Shown: positions 49,222 to 59,718 of the stretch, piece by piece | Position numbering within the stretch: position 1 is the stretch's first letter | How the letters are laid out: every line of letters starts with the position of its first letter | Assembly (NCBI RefSeq): GCF_000265405.1 | Contig: NC_018010.1 | Span: forward strand, 1,054,001 to 1,118,000 | Origin: Belliella baltica DSM 15883 | GTDB lineage: Bacteria; Bacteroidota; Bacteroidia; Cytophagales; Cyclobacteriaceae | Reading direction: 5' to 3' | Length of the DNA: 64,000 nt | Made by a program: the position numbers and the translations under genes | Notes under the pieces: model-generated | The model's input: only the letters and a program-made list of their open reading frames with translations | The model's database searches: none | Told to the model about the DNA's origin: nothing

Positions 49222-49575
49222 ATGAATACTTCAATTTTAACTCAGAAAAATGTGTGTGCCTTTTTAGGATTAATCATGGCACTTACGATTGTTTTTAGTG
49301 CGAGTGCACAAGAAAACAAAGTACTTGGTGAGCAACTGACAGCTGTCCTTGCTAATGAAATTACGGAGGAAAAAGAGGCATTAGAGATGATTGTAAATGT
49401 GGAATTGCCGGAATTAAAAGCTGAACCAATTGCCACTTTTATCAATAAACAAGGAGAGGTGATTGCCGAGTTTTATGGAGAAAAATCAGATTTGGAAATC
49501 AAATTTTCTGAGCTTTTCAAAAAATGTAAATTTTTGACTGCATCAGGCAAACAAGAATTTTATCTAGTGAGCTAG
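49222..49575 (+). CDS. Hypothetical secreted protein
   Basis: A 117-residue protein with a signal peptide of about 29 residues (hydrophobic FLGLIMALTIVFSASA followed by QEN, probable signal peptidase I cleavage after ASA). The mature 88 residues are acidic with no domain I recognise; a Cys lies near residue 108. It stands alone between two terminators. Periplasmic or extracellular location is likely; function is unknown. Confidence 0.7.
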   Translation: MNTSILTQKNVCAFLGLIMALTIVFSASAQENKVLGEQLTAVLANEITEEKEALEMIVNVELPELKAEPIATFINKQGEVIAEFYGEKSDLEIKFSELFKKCKFLTASGKQEFYLVS

Positions 49576-49601
49576 TATAATTAAAAGTTTTGGTTTAACG
49601 A

Positions 49602-49637
49602 TAAAAAAGAAGGTGAGTCATGCTCACCTTTTTTTTA
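49602..49637. terminator. Bidirectional terminator
   Basis: AAAAAAGAAGGTGAG pairs with CTCACCTTTTTTTT, flanked by A and T runs on the two sides. It serves the secreted protein gene on + and overlaps the last codon of the LytTR regulator gene on -. Confidence 0.88.
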
Positions 49638-50390
49638 ACTTTCAGTAATGGTATTCAGCTTAGCTAAGAAGCTATTGTAATACTGCCTTCCGACTTGTAC
49701 TACTGCACCTGATTCAAGTGCTATTTCTTTAGTGTTGAAATTTTCAATTTGACCAAGTTGTACGATAAATGATTTTTGAACCCTTAAGAAAAGATTGGAA
49801 GGTAGTTTTTCTTCCATGTCCTTCATTGATTTGCGAATGGTATAGTTTCTATGTCTTGTGAAGATGGTCACCATATTTCCATTGGCTTCTACGTAGTAGA
49901 TATCCACATAAGGAACTTTTTCATAAGCATTGTCTGCTTTGATATAGACTGCGTCTGTTACTAAGTATGGGCTTTCGTCTTTTGATTTGACAGAAGCTTG
50001 ATCTGATACTGGATTGATCCGCTTATTGTAGAGAACGATCTCAACAATAGCATGGATATCATTGGTATTGAAGGGTTTTACTATAAACCCTGCTGGGTTT
50101 ATTCTTTTTGCTCTTTCGATGATCGTAGGATCACTATAAGAAGTCACAAAAACCAATGGTACATCAACCATTTGTTTGAGAATCTCACCCAATTCTATTC
50201 CATCCTTATCCCCCTTTAGTTTGATATCCATAAATATCATATCAGGGCGATATTTTTTTACAATTTTGATTGCCTGATTTGCAGAGTTTGCGATATCTAT
50301 GTTGACATAGCCTAAAAGTTCTAAGATCTCCTCGATATTTTCGGCAATATTTACATCGTCCTCAACGATCAGAATTCTTTCCTCTTTCAT
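49635..50390 (-). CDS. LytTR-family response regulator
   Basis: A 251-residue two-domain regulator. The receiver domain (about 1-122) has ILIVEDDVNIAE (acidic pair), MIFMDIKL (phospho-acceptor Asp near 55), a VTSYSD block and FIVKPF (Lys near 105). The LytTR DNA-binding domain (about 150-250) has VDIYYVEANGNMVTIFT and FLRVQKSFIVQL. No kinase is adjacent. It is a distinct unit from the LytTR-kinase pair 150 bases upstream, which is the likelier partner of that kinase. Confidence 0.9.
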   Translation of the reverse strand: MKEERILIVEDDVNIAENIEEILELLGYVNIDIANSANQAIKIVKKYRPDMIFMDIKLKGDKDGIELGEILKQMVDVPLVFVTSYSDPTIIERAKRINPAGFIVKPFNTNDIHAIVEIVLYNKRINPVSDQASVKSKDESPYLVTDAVYIKADNAYEKVPYVDIYYVEANGNMVTIFTRHRNYTIRKSMKDMEEKLPSNLFLRVQKSFIVQLGQIENFNTKEIALESGAVVQVGRQYYNSFLAKLNTITES

Positions 50391-50540
50391 AAGTGGTTTA
50401 TGGGAAATGTTGCGTTATTAGGATTAACAAGTAGGTTTTTATGTATATAAAAACCTTTATAAGATTCTATTTACAAAAATATGTTTGTAGAATCAATAAT
50501 TTTGAACTTTTTTATTCTCTTTTGAAATATTGTAAAAGAA

Positions 50541-51278
50541 TTAAAGACTCATCATGTCTTTGAATCTCGCTGCTTGCCTTCTGCTGACTTCAATTCTGTC
50601 GCCACCTTTGAGTGTGACTACCAAACCGCCGTTGAACCAAGGTTCAATGGCTTCTACCCAGCTAAGGTTAATGATATGTTTCCTGCTTGCTCTAAAGAAT
50701 GCTTTTTCATCTAACCTTTCATCAAGTGCATTCAGAGATTTATGAATCATTGGTTTATTATTTTCAAAATAAACTTTTATATAATTTCCATCAGATTCAA
50801 AAAGCCTTACATTGACTAGTTTTACAAACCAACATCTATCTCCATCTTTGACAAAAACCTGATCATCCAAGGTTAATTTTTTGTCCCCTCCTTTGGTTGT
50901 GGATTCTTCGCTTTTTTGGGTTTGATCCTGAAGCTTTTTTTGAAGCCTTTCTATAGCTTCAGAAAGCCTTTTTGGCTCTATGGGCTTCAGTAGATAATCC
51001 AATGCATTGACTTGGAAAGCTTTCAATGCATATTCGTCATACGCGGTGGTAAATATCACATGAGGAACATTATCCAACTCTTCTAGAAGATCAAAACCAG
51101 TTTTTTCTGGCATTTGAATATCTAAGAAAACCACATCTGGCAAGAGCGCATCTATTTTCTCTTTTGCATCATCTACATTGGCTGCCTCTCCCACAACTTC
51201 TACATGATCATATTGAGATAATAAATTGATTAGCTCTTTTCTTGCTAATCTTTCATCGTCGATTACTAGTGCTCTCAT
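50541..51278 (-). CDS. LytTR-family response regulator, partner of the LytS-type kinase
   Basis: A 245-residue regulator with receiver domain (ALVIDDERLARKEL at about residues 3-16, VVFLDIQMP at about 54-62 with the phospho-acceptor Asp, YLLKP at about 95-99), a charged linker (about 117-133, QTQKSEESTTKGGDKK) and a LytTR domain (about 135-245) with FFRASRKHIINLSWV. It lies 12 bases downstream of the histidine kinase gene, so the two form a LytS/LytR-type two-component system. Target genes are not evident. Confidence 0.92.
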   Translation of the reverse strand: MRALVIDDERLARKELINLLSQYDHVEVVGEAANVDDAKEKIDALLPDVVFLDIQMPEKTGFDLLEELDNVPHVIFTTAYDEYALKAFQVNALDYLLKPIEPKRLSEAIERLQKKLQDQTQKSEESTTKGGDKKLTLDDQVFVKDGDRCWFVKLVNVRLFESDGNYIKVYFENNKPMIHKSLNALDERLDEKAFFRASRKHIINLSWVEAIEPWFNGGLVVTLKGGDRIEVSRRQAARFKDMMSL

Positions 51279-51290
51279 TGTTTTTAAATT

Positions 51291-52352
51291 TTAACCTAAT
51301 GTAAGGTTTTGTTTTGGAATTTTTATTTCAGTTATGACAAAATCGTTACCAGAATTGAATATTTTAAAGGTTGCTCGCTCTCCATAGATCAATTTTAGCC
51401 TTTGAATGGTGTTTGCGATACCATGTCCCTCTCCATTTTTCTTCTTAGCAAAAGGTTGACTTTTAAGTTGTCCACTGTTTTTAACTTGAATGTATAAGTC
51501 GTCTGTCAATCCTTCATAACATTTTATGATAATTTCACCTCCTTTTACTCGATTTGAAATACCATGTTTGATGGCATTTTCTACAATAGTCTGAAGCATC
51601 ATTGGAGGTATTCTATAGTCGTATGCTTCATTTTCTATCTCATATTTTACGTTTAATCTCTCTTCAAACCTGATCGTCTCTAAATTAAGATAATCTTTAA
51701 CTGTGTTGAATTCATTTTCAAAATCAATCACACGTTTTTTGTCCATCATTAATGAAAACCTCAGAATATTTGATAGTTGGGTAATTGCTGATTTAGCTTT
51801 TTTAGGATCTTCATCTACAAGTGCACGCACGCTATTGAGTGCATTGAAAATAAAATGTGGATTGAGCTGACTTTTGAGATGATTCAGCTGTATTTCGTTG
51901 ATTTTGGCTTGATACTTTAAGCTTTGATTGTAATTGTCCAAAAAATGAAAAAGAAAATAAAGCATGACCCAAAGTGCATAAAACAAAAAGCTGACAAAAA
52001 TATTTCCTGCAATACTTGCTGGCCTGAAATCAGCAGAAGGATTTAGGATATCAAATACCCAATTGATGATGATTTGAGCAATTGTATTGGAAAACCCTAG
52101 TACCAATAATGCTAGAAAAGTATTCCAGATTAGTTGACCAAAGGAAAGGTTGAACCAGCCATATTTTTTGATTACATACCTCAGCCCGTGGGTCGATACC
52201 AGATAAAAAGCGGCTAAAGTAAAAAAGGCTCTAATCTGAACAGAAGAAATACCGCGTTCTAAGGATACAAGAAATAGGTTGATCAAGGCAAAGCCTAACC
52301 AACCTAGCACTTGAAGTATCCAATATAGTCTTGTCTTGTTCATGTTCAACAT
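51291..52352 (-). CDS. LytS-type sensor histidine kinase
   Basis: A membrane kinase of about 353 residues. Four hydrophobic segments fill the first 150 residues (WILQVLGWLGFALINLFLV, FFTLAAFYLVST, LIWNTFLALLVLGFS, FVSFLFYALWVMLYFLFHF). A His_kinase (PF06580) region follows, with LKSQLNPHFIFNALNSVRAL (phospho-acceptor His near 170) and an HATPase domain with IVENAIKHGI (N box) and GHGIANTIQRL. It has no extracellular sensor domain, so it may sense membrane state. The start is ATG 52352 or 52343; a TTG at 52355 is less likely. It pairs with the downstream LytTR regulator. Confidence 0.9.
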   Translation of the reverse strand: MLNMNKTRLYWILQVLGWLGFALINLFLVSLERGISSVQIRAFFTLAAFYLVSTHGLRYVIKKYGWFNLSFGQLIWNTFLALLVLGFSNTIAQIIINWVFDILNPSADFRPASIAGNIFVSFLFYALWVMLYFLFHFLDNYNQSLKYQAKINEIQLNHLKSQLNPHFIFNALNSVRALVDEDPKKAKSAITQLSNILRFSLMMDKKRVIDFENEFNTVKDYLNLETIRFEERLNVKYEIENEAYDYRIPPMMLQTIVENAIKHGISNRVKGGEIIIKCYEGLTDDLYIQVKNSGQLKSQPFAKKKNGEGHGIANTIQRLKLIYGERATFKIFNSGNDFVITEIKIPKQNLTLG

Positions 52353-52433
52353 CAAAGATAATGATGCTAAAGTAAGACCTTAAAGCAATTATATCAATGG
52401 ATACATAGCCTGTTTGATAGCTAAATCATTATT

Positions 52434-55262
52434 TTAGGATAATTCTTCTTTTAAGAATTTTGCAGTGTAGCTACTTTTGTGTTTGGCAACTTGTTCTGGA
52501 GTTCCTTGGGTGACTATTTCTCCGCCTTTTTGACCACCTTCAGGTCCTAAGTCAATGATATGATCCGCAACTTTGATTATGTCCATGTTGTGCTCAATGA
52601 CGAGTACAGAATTCCCTTTATCCACCAATTTATTTAAAACCTCGAGTAAGTGCTCAATATCTTGAAAATGTAGTCCAGTAGTAGGTTCATCAAGAATATA
52701 GAAAGTTTTTCCTGTATCTTTTTTAGAAAGCTCAGTGGCTAGCTTCACCCTTTGAGCTTCCCCTCCAGAGAGCGTGGTTGCATGTTGGCCAAGGGTGATA
52801 TATCCAAGTCCTACTTCATTAAGTGTCTGAATTTTTCTAAGAATTTTAGGCTGAAACTCGAAGAATTCCACTGCTTGCTCCACAGTCATGTCCAAAACAT
52901 CAGAGATAGACTTTCCTTTAAATCGTACTTCTAATGTTTCTCTATTGTAGCGTTTCCCTTTGCATGTTTCGCAAGGAATATGTACATCTGGTAAGAAGTC
53001 CATTTCGATAAGCTTCATGCCGGCGCCTTCACAATCTTCACATCTTCCACCCTTGACATTAAAGCTAAATCTACCAGGCTTATAGCCTCTGATTTTTGAT
53101 TCTGGTAACTCAGTAAATAAAGCTCTGATATCGGTAAATACTCCTGTGTAGGTTGCTGGGTTTGATCTAGGAGTTCTACCTATTGGTGACTGGTCTACTT
53201 CTATGACTTTATCTAGCAAGTCAAGCCCAATTATTTCTTTATGTTCTAAAGGCTCTTTTTTGGAGTTGTAGAAATGTCGATTTAGTAATGGAAATAAGGT
53301 TTCGTGAATCAAAGAACTCTTGCCAGATCCAGAGACACCAGTTACGCAAATCATGCTGCCCAGTGGGAGTTTGAGATCCACGTTTTTTAAGTTATTTCCT
53401 TTGGCACCTTTTAATGTTAAAAACTCACCATTTCCTTTTCTTCTTTTCTCAGGCGTTTTGATTTTTAGCTCTCCGGAAAGATATTTTGCAGTGATACTTT
53501 TTTGCTTCAAAAATTCTGTGGGAGTTCCTGATGCTACTACTTGACCACCATGACGACCAGCACCTGGACCTATATCTACTACAAAATCTGCATCCAACAT
53601 CATGTCTTTGTCATGTTCCACCACAATGACTGAATTCCCCAAATCTCTCAAATCTTGAAGAGCTTTGATCAGTTTGACATTATCTCTTTGGTGGAGGCCA
53701 ATACTTGGTTCGTCCAAAATATAGAGTACTCCTACCAGCTGCGTACCGATTTGAGTGGCTAATCTAATTCGCTGTGCTTCTCCACCTGAAAGTGTTCGCA
53801 AAGGACGATTTAAAGAAAGGTAATCCAAGCCGATGTCCAAAAGAAAGCCTATTCGCTTTCTGATTTCTTTGAGTACTTCTTTGCCTATAAGATTTTGTCT
53901 TTCTGTCATTCTAGACTCAATATCCTCAAACCAATTGCCAAGTGTAGTGATATCCATCACAGCGAGCTCACCTATGTGCTTTTCGGCAATTTTGAAGTGT
54001 AGCGCTTCTTTTTTGAGCCTATATCCTTCACATTCAGGACAGACTTTGGTAGTAGTAAATTCACTTACCCATTGCTGAAGCTTATCAGAGCTCCCTTCTT
54101 GCTGTTTGGTTAAGAAATTGACAATTCCTTCAAAAGTTGTCGTCCAGGTAGTGCCAGGATACTTGACAGAACTCACTTCGACCTCCATCTTATCCCCATA
54201 AAGCAAAATATCTACAACCTCTTCAGGTAACTTTCCTATAGGAGTAGTGATGCTGCATTTATATTGTTTCAGTATAGCCTCTATTTTTTTGAAAATCCAA
54301 ATATCTCGAAATTCTCCCAAAGGAGCTATCCCTCCTCTACTGATGCTGAGCTTTGGGTCTGGAATGATATTTTCCTTGGTAATTTCTTCAATGATTCCTA
54401 GCCCATTACATGAAGGGCAAGCCCCATAGGGACTGTTAAAAGAAAAAGTATTGGGTGCAGGTTCATCGTAAGAAAGCCCTGTTGTCGGGTCCATCAAGTA
54501 TTTTGAGAAATGGTGGATATGTCCCTCCTCGTCTCTTAACATGATGATTCCTTTTCCATGCTGAAGTGCAGTTTTCAAAGACTGGGTAATTCTAAATCTA
54601 TCTTCCTCTTCTGCGATAATTCGATCAACGACGATTTCGATATCATGAATTTTGTAACGATCAACCTGCATTTTTGGGATCACATCCATCACCACACCGT
54701 CCACGCGTACTTTTGAGAATCCCATTTTTCGGATTTGCTCAAAAAGTTCTCGATAATGTCCTTTTCTACCCTTTACGACGGGTGCAAGGATATATAATTT
54801 TTTTCCTCCAAAACTTTCAAAAAGTTGCTCGACAATCTGATCCTCAGTTTGACGAATCATTTTTTTACCTGACAAATAAGAATAAGCTTCACCCGCTCTT
54901 GCATAAAGCAAGCGCATAAAATCGTAAATTTCAGTTACAGTACCTACTGTTGATCTTGGGTTTTTGGAAGTGGTTTTTTGTTCGATTGAGATTACCGGAG
55001 AAAGTCCATTGATTTTATCCACATCTGGTCTTTCCATTCCTCCTAAAAATGAACGTGCGTAAGCGGAAAAACTTTCCATATATCGTCTTTGACCTTCAGC
55101 ATAAATGGTGTCAAAGGCTAAGGAACTCTTTCCACTTCCACTTAGGCCTGTGATCACGACAAGCTTATTACGTGGAATATCAATATCTATGTTTTTGAGA
55201 TTGTGCTCGCGGGCACCATAAATCTCAATGTATTCTTGTTTTTCGGTGATTGGTTCTGTCAT
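52434..55262 (-). CDS. uvrA: Excinuclease ABC subunit UvrA
   Basis: A 942-residue DNA-damage recognition ATPase of nucleotide excision repair. Two ABC modules are present: Walker [10 protein letters not shown] at about residues 38-46 and GVSGSGKSS at about 645-653, signature [18 protein letters not shown], and the Walker B strings [13 protein letters not shown] and [13 protein letters not shown]. Zinc fingers are formed by [16 protein letters not shown], and CEDCEGAG with CETCKGKR. Length and domain order are normal for the family. Confidence 0.97.
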   Translation of the reverse strand: MTEPITEKQEYIEIYGAREHNLKNIDIDIPRNKLVVITGLSGSGKSSLAFDTIYAEGQRRYMESFSAYARSFLGGMERPDVDKINGLSPVISIEQKTTSKNPRSTVGTVTEIYDFMRLLYARAGEAYSYLSGKKMIRQTEDQIVEQLFESFGGKKLYILAPVVKGRKGHYRELFEQIRKMGFSKVRVDGVVMDVIPKMQVDRYKIHDIEIVVDRIIAEEEDRFRITQSLKTALQHGKGIIMLRDEEGHIHHFSKYLMDPTTGLSYDEPAPNTFSFNSPYGACPSCNGLGIIEEITKENIIPDPKLSISRGGIAPLGEFRDIWIFKKIEAILKQYKCSITTPIGKLPEEVVDILLYGDKMEVEVSSVKYPGTTWTTTFEGIVNFLTKQQEGSSDKLQQWVSEFTTTKVCPECEGYRLKKEALHFKIAEKHIGELAVMDITTLGNWFEDIESRMTERQNLIGKEVLKEIRKRIGFLLDIGLDYLSLNRPLRTLSGGEAQRIRLATQIGTQLVGVLYILDEPSIGLHQRDNVKLIKALQDLRDLGNSVIVVEHDKDMMLDADFVVDIGPGAGRHGGQVVASGTPTEFLKQKSITAKYLSGELKIKTPEKRRKGNGEFLTLKGAKGNNLKNVDLKLPLGSMICVTGVSGSGKSSLIHETLFPLLNRHFYNSKKEPLEHKEIIGLDLLDKVIEVDQSPIGRTPRSNPATYTGVFTDIRALFTELPESKIRGYKPGRFSFNVKGGRCEDCEGAGMKLIEMDFLPDVHIPCETCKGKRYNRETLEVRFKGKSISDVLDMTVEQAVEFFEFQPKILRKIQTLNEVGLGYITLGQHATTLSGGEAQRVKLATELSKKDTGKTFYILDEPTTGLHFQDIEHLLEVLNKLVDKGNSVLVIEHNMDIIKVADHIIDLGPEGGQKGGEIVTQGTPEQVAKHKSSYTAKFLKEELS

Positions 55263-55397
55263 GGAGGGCTAAACCTTTATTTATCAAGCTTGCAAAAATA
55301 GGGATTTAAATCGGTGCTTCCCAAGTGGATTACAGATTCATAAACCAGATTCAGCCTATTTGGTTTGGCAGATTTGGTAGAACTTCATATTTTAACT

Positions 55398-57086
55398 TTA
55401 CTTTGATGCAGCGGAAGTTTCATTTGCACTTTTTATCATGGCTTCTCTGTCTTCGCCAGTTACTGTGGATTTTATGCCAGAAAAAATCAGCTGCCACCAA
55501 TAATTAAAATCTGATTTATGTTGAATTCGCTTGGCATAGACAGTTCCTTTTTGGAGGTCGCCATTTTTCCTAGGGTTTTGAGATTTGATGATCATTTTAC
55601 TCGCAATAAAGGAACCAATTCTTCTTAACAAGTTCTTATCCTTTACAAAGTCATCGTTTAGTAGCTCGATTTCCAAATTGTCATATCTAACAATGACTTC
55701 ACCTTCACCTTCTAGGTCGTTTGCAAAAATGTTAAAGTCCAGACGGTTTATGACTCCTGATTTGATTCGAACTTTTGCTTCTGGCTCTACCATCGTATTG
55801 ATTTCTTGGAGATTGATTCTTCCCAAACTGCCTCGAATATTAAAATTTCCCAAGGAGTCATCTAAAATATAATTGATCTCTATGTTGACTTTTCCTTTGC
55901 CCATCAACATAGCTTCAGCATTTATTTTGAGATTATTTTCTTCTTGGTGTTCATCATTTTTATGATTGCTGATACTTCCAATGCTGGCATTTAGGTCAGA
56001 AAAAAAGATAGTTCCTGATCGTGGTGCAGCATTATCGGGACGTTCTTCAATAAGTATGTGGGCATTTTTCAGTTGGGTGTTTTTGATATGAATGCTGGTG
56101 TTGACATTTTCAAAGATTTCGTGAACCATTGCTGGTCGCTTTTCAAAATTTTCAGGGACTCTTTTATTTGTGAAAGATTCCAATTCAATATTGCTGGCAA
56201 TCAATGAATCTATTTCGAAAATGCCTTCTCTCAAGTATGAATCAAAATCCATCCCTTTTACTTCGAGTTTCCCATTTTTGAGTTGAATCCAGCCTTTTCT
56301 TTTTTCGAAAGAAGTGGTGTAGGCATATTTATCGAGTTTGTTCAACAAATTGAAATTCTCGATATGCATTGTTTTATCTTTGGTATCGAAAACTAGATTT
56401 TTCAGCGAAGCAACTTGTCTAAAATCGTCAAAATGAAGATTAATGTCATCAATTTCACCATGTACAAGTGCGACATCAAAAAGCGAAGCTGGATTTAAAA
56501 TGTCTTCTTTACTCAAAGCAAAATCGTGAGCTGTAACTGAAAGATTATTAATATCAAGGCGAGTAGAGTCGTTCCGGCTGTCTCGATTTTCAAGATTGAA
56601 GTTTTTCAACGATATACATTTTGCTCCAATGATATCATAATCCTTGTTTAGCTTTTTCTTCTTGTTTTCAGATTTTTCTAAGTTCAGGGAATCTATTGGA
56701 GGAGTTAAGGTCAATACCTCCAAGTTTTCAAGGCTTGCTGAGTCTATTTTGATAGAATTGTCCAATAAAAAACTTGCCCATCTGAAGCCTGTGATTTTTG
56801 CTTCTTTCAGATGAAGATTTACTTTGACCTGATCAGTTGGGATTTCTTCAGTAGGTTCAATTTTGATGTCAGCAATCTCAAGGTATGTTCCGAAATAATT
56901 ATAATCCAACTTGATGTTTCCGAATGTCACTTCGTGATTACCAAAACCACTTGTTCGAGTAATCATGCCGCTGACGATTCTGTCAGCATTGTTGTTTAGA
57001 TAACTGTTGATAAGTAGGGGAACTCCTCTGAGTACTAAAACAATGACCACAATAAGTCCAAGTAGGGCAATAATGATCTTCTTCAT
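55398..57086 (-). CDS. AsmA/DUF748-like envelope protein (hypothetical)
   Basis: A 562-residue protein with one N-terminal membrane helix (IIIALLGLIVVIVLVLRGV, about residues 4-22) and a long beta-rich periplasmic part without cysteines. Repeated short strands such as LEIADIKIEP, INNLSVTAHDF and LEVKGMDFDS recall AsmA/YhdP-like bridge proteins of the envelope, but the likeness is general. A KSENKKKKLNKD linker lies at about 138-149. It may act in lipid or outer-membrane homeostasis; this is a guess from fold type. Confidence 0.65.
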   Translation of the reverse strand: MKKIIIALLGLIVVIVLVLRGVPLLINSYLNNNADRIVSGMITRTSGFGNHEVTFGNIKLDYNYFGTYLEIADIKIEPTEEIPTDQVKVNLHLKEAKITGFRWASFLLDNSIKIDSASLENLEVLTLTPPIDSLNLEKSENKKKKLNKDYDIIGAKCISLKNFNLENRDSRNDSTRLDINNLSVTAHDFALSKEDILNPASLFDVALVHGEIDDINLHFDDFRQVASLKNLVFDTKDKTMHIENFNLLNKLDKYAYTTSFEKRKGWIQLKNGKLEVKGMDFDSYLREGIFEIDSLIASNIELESFTNKRVPENFEKRPAMVHEIFENVNTSIHIKNTQLKNAHILIEERPDNAAPRSGTIFFSDLNASIGSISNHKNDEHQEENNLKINAEAMLMGKGKVNIEINYILDDSLGNFNIRGSLGRINLQEINTMVEPEAKVRIKSGVINRLDFNIFANDLEGEGEVIVRYDNLEIELLNDDFVKDKNLLRRIGSFIASKMIIKSQNPRKNGDLQKGTVYAKRIQHKSDFNYWWQLIFSGIKSTVTGEDREAMIKSANETSAASK

Positions 57087-57166
57087 GAAAATTTAAGAAA
57101 AATATATATTGTGCTGATTAAGATATCAACAAAAAGCGAATAAGAAAAATCATTTTAGATCTATAA

Positions 57167-58111
57167 TCAAACAGGAAGCTGAATCAGGTATTCTTTACCT
57201 CTTGCAGTCCTTAATTTACCTGACCTCAGCCAAGGATTAAGAATTTTTAAATCTTTGTAACTGCTGTTATGCTTTATTGCCCATTCTGCAAGATCGTTTA
57301 TATTTTGATCAACCTTTATTTCTCGGGTTATTGGAAGTTTATAATAATCTTCTTCTTTTAGATTGAAGCCAAATTTTTCGGGTTGTTCAAAAATTTCCTT
57401 AAATGCCAAGACTCTAAATACGTAACGACTTGTCTCATCATTAAGCAAAAGATCATAATAATTGCTTTGTTTTTGATCATTTTTTCTTCTTGAGAGTCCG
57501 CTCATACCCATATTGTAACTTGCGGCTACAGAAGTCCAACTGCCAAATCTTGCATAAGCTGCCTTGATGTATTTGCAAGCCGCGTGAGTTGACTTTTCCA
57601 AATGATACCTTTCATCGACATCATTGCTGACCTCTAAATCATATTCTTTGGCAGTAGCTGGCATAAACTGCCAAAAACCTTTTGCACCAGCAGCCGAGGT
57701 TACGTGAAGTAGGCCTGACTCAGCAATAGCTAAATATTTGAAATCCTCTGGAATGTTATGCTCTTTCAATATTCTTTCTATAGTTGGAAGATATTTGGCA
57801 GATCTTTTCATCAAAAGGATCATATTTGACTGCCAATAGGCATTGACATAGATTTCCCTCTCATACCTTTCTCTAACCTCTTCAATCTCAAGAGGGACAT
57901 TTTCTCCAGCAAAATCAATTTTTTCGGGAAGAGCAAAAAGTTTTGCTCGACTATCGGGAATCATCATTCGAAGATGCTCTCCACCTTCTTGCTCAACCAA
58001 AACTTCATCATAATTGATATCAGTTTGTTTGCTCTCTATTTGATAGAGAAAGAATAAACCGAAAAGTAGGAGAAGAAGTCCATATATGATATAGAGATGG
58101 AATTTTTGCAA
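57167..58111 (-). CDS. Membrane-anchored lytic transglycosylase (MltD/Slt-like)
   Basis: A murein hydrolase of about 314 residues with an N-terminal membrane anchor (YIIYGLLLLLFGLFFLY). The SLT domain shows the catalytic Glu in AIAESGLLHV, GAKGFWQFMPATA, a DERYHLEKSTHAACKYIK block and SWTSVAASYNMG, in the usual order. The C-terminal SGKLRTARGKEYLIQLPV may be a LysM-like remnant. It has no ATG before the anchor; a TTG at 58111, four bases after the LOG gene, is likely, and another TTG at 58159 would overlap that gene by 44 bases. It cleaves peptidoglycan in the periplasm. Confidence 0.85.
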   Translation of the reverse strand: MQKFHLYIIYGLLLLLFGLFFLYQIESKQTDINYDEVLVEQEGGEHLRMMIPDSRAKLFALPEKIDFAGENVPLEIEEVRERYEREIYVNAYWQSNMILLMKRSAKYLPTIERILKEHNIPEDFKYLAIAESGLLHVTSAAGAKGFWQFMPATAKEYDLEVSNDVDERYHLEKSTHAACKYIKAAYARFGSWTSVAASYNMGMSGLSRRKNDQKQSNYYDLLLNDETSRYVFRVLAFKEIFEQPEKFGFNLKEEDYYKLPITREIKVDQNINDLAEWAIKHNSSYKDLKILNPWLRSGKLRTARGKEYLIQLPV

Positions 58112-58115
58112 GTTT

Positions 58116-58847
58116 TTAATAGTTTGGAGAAAGAAGGTATTTACTGTAGAATTCGTCAATCACTTTTACCGCCTCTGAAGCATCTTCTACTACAGAGAAT
58201 AATTCTAAATCTTCTTCATTGATGTTTTTATTTTCTAACATGGTTGCTTTTAGCCAATCTACTAATCCTGACCAATAAGATTTGCCCACCAAGACAATTG
58301 GAAATCTTCCTATTTTATTCGTTTGAATTAATGTCAAAGCTTCAAATAATTCGTCTAAAGTTCCGAATCCTCCAGGTAAAACGACAAAGCCTTGTGCATA
58401 TTTGGTAAACATCACTTTTCTCACAAAAAAATAATTGAAAGTGATCAACTTATCAGGGTCAATGTAAATATTATTGAACTGCTCAAAAGGTAGAACAATA
58501 TTGACCCCTACAGACTTCCCATTTTCTGAATGTGCGCCTTTATTTCCTGCTTCCATAATGCCCGGACCACCTCCTGTGATGACACCGTAGCCATGCCTTA
58601 CGAGTTTGGCAGCAATTTCTTCAGCCATTTTATAATAGCGGTGTTCTCTTGGTGTCCTTGCCGAACCAAAGATTGACACACAAGGCCCAATTCTTGACAA
58701 TTTTTCAAATCCTTCAACAAACTCAGACATGACCTTGAAAATGGCCCATGAATCAGCACTTTTGATTTCATTCCAATCTCTTTCTTTGAAAGCTTTTCTT
58801 ATTCTTTCTTCTTGCTTAGGATCGATATTTCCGTTTTGATCACTCAT
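58116..58847 (-). CDS. LOG-family protein (TIGR00730, Rossmann fold)
   Basis: A 243-residue member of the LOG/cytokinin phosphoribohydrolase-like family. The signature FGSARTPREHRYY is at about residues 60-72, GGGPGIMEAGNKGA at about 93-106 and VVLPGGFGTLDELFEALTLIQ at about 156-176 (PGGxGTxxE). Relatives hydrolyse nucleoside monophosphates to base and ribose phosphate; the bacterial role is mostly unclear. It is followed closely by the lytic transglycosylase gene. Confidence 0.9.
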   Translation of the reverse strand: MSDQNGNIDPKQEERIRKAFKERDWNEIKSADSWAIFKVMSEFVEGFEKLSRIGPCVSIFGSARTPREHRYYKMAEEIAAKLVRHGYGVITGGGPGIMEAGNKGAHSENGKSVGVNIVLPFEQFNNIYIDPDKLITFNYFFVRKVMFTKYAQGFVVLPGGFGTLDELFEALTLIQTNKIGRFPIVLVGKSYWSGLVDWLKATMLENKNINEEDLELFSVVEDASEAVKVIDEFYSKYLLSPNY

Positions 58848-59045
58848 ATTTTTTGACTTTATCTAAAAAACGATTTTATTAAAAGGCTTAAAAATTTTAT
58901 TAAGCCTTCAAAGTTAGATTTTTCTTTTACACATCGAAAATTTACACTAGTAATAATCAATATCACGAATAAAAAGTTGCAGAAAAAAACTTTTTGCTTT
59001 AGATCAGAACTGGAGTTACCTTCGCAAACTTTTGTTGAGTTGTAT

Positions 59046-59639
59046 ATGAATTTACGTGAAAAGTCGCTGGAAGTCAGACAGGTATTTGCTGAACTGGATA
59101 TTGAAATAAAAGTATTTATGGAGGAAAGTCAACTGTCTTGTATCAGTGGCTGCGGTGCATGCTGTGCCAATCCAAATGTACATGCTTCAGTGTTGGAGTT
59201 TTTACCTTTAGCATTTGACCTTTATGAAAAGGGCAAGGCAGAAAAGGCACTTGAGCTTCTTGAAGAAGTGGGCGAAGAGGCATTTTGTATTATTTACAAA
59301 TCCTTCAGCCAAGATGCAAAATCTGGTTTTTGTTCTGATTATGCAAATAGGGGGATGATTTGTAGACTTTTTGGAAGTGCTGCCAGAAGAAATAAAGAAG
59401 GGAAAAAGGAACTGATTACTTGTAAAATCATCAAAGAACAAAAAGCAGATCTATACCAAAGAACTGTACAAGTTATCAAAGAAGGTGCGGTAGTTCCATC
59501 AAGTGGAGACGCTTATTCCCAGTTATATAATATAGATTTTCAGCTTACAAAAGAGCAGTTTCCAATCAATGTTGCTATTAAAAAGGCATTGGAAGCAGTC
59601 TTAACTTACATGTTTTATACAGAAAACAATGAGGTATGA
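59046..59639 (+). CDS. YkgJ-family cysteine-cluster protein
   Basis: A 198-residue protein with a cysteine cluster, CISGCGACC, at about residues 34-42 and further cysteines in FCSDYANRGMICRLFG (about 98-113) and LITCKII (about 126-132). These positions match the zinc- or iron-binding cluster of the YkgJ/CxxCxxCC family. The first ATG is at 59046. An in-frame TTG at 58977 would add 23 residues (MQKKTFCFRSELE) and cannot be excluded. Function unknown. Confidence 0.75.
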   Translation: MNLREKSLEVRQVFAELDIEIKVFMEESQLSCISGCGACCANPNVHASVLEFLPLAFDLYEKGKAEKALELLEEVGEEAFCIIYKSFSQDAKSGFCSDYANRGMICRLFGSAARRNKEGKKELITCKIIKEQKADLYQRTVQVIKEGAVVPSSGDAYSQLYNIDFQLTKEQFPINVAIKKALEAVLTYMFYTENNEV

Positions 59640-59718
59640 CCCTTGAATCTTTTTGTAGCCAGCTTTTTGCCGTATATTGTAATATTAAATCAAATATTGA
59701 ATTTTTAAAATTACGATT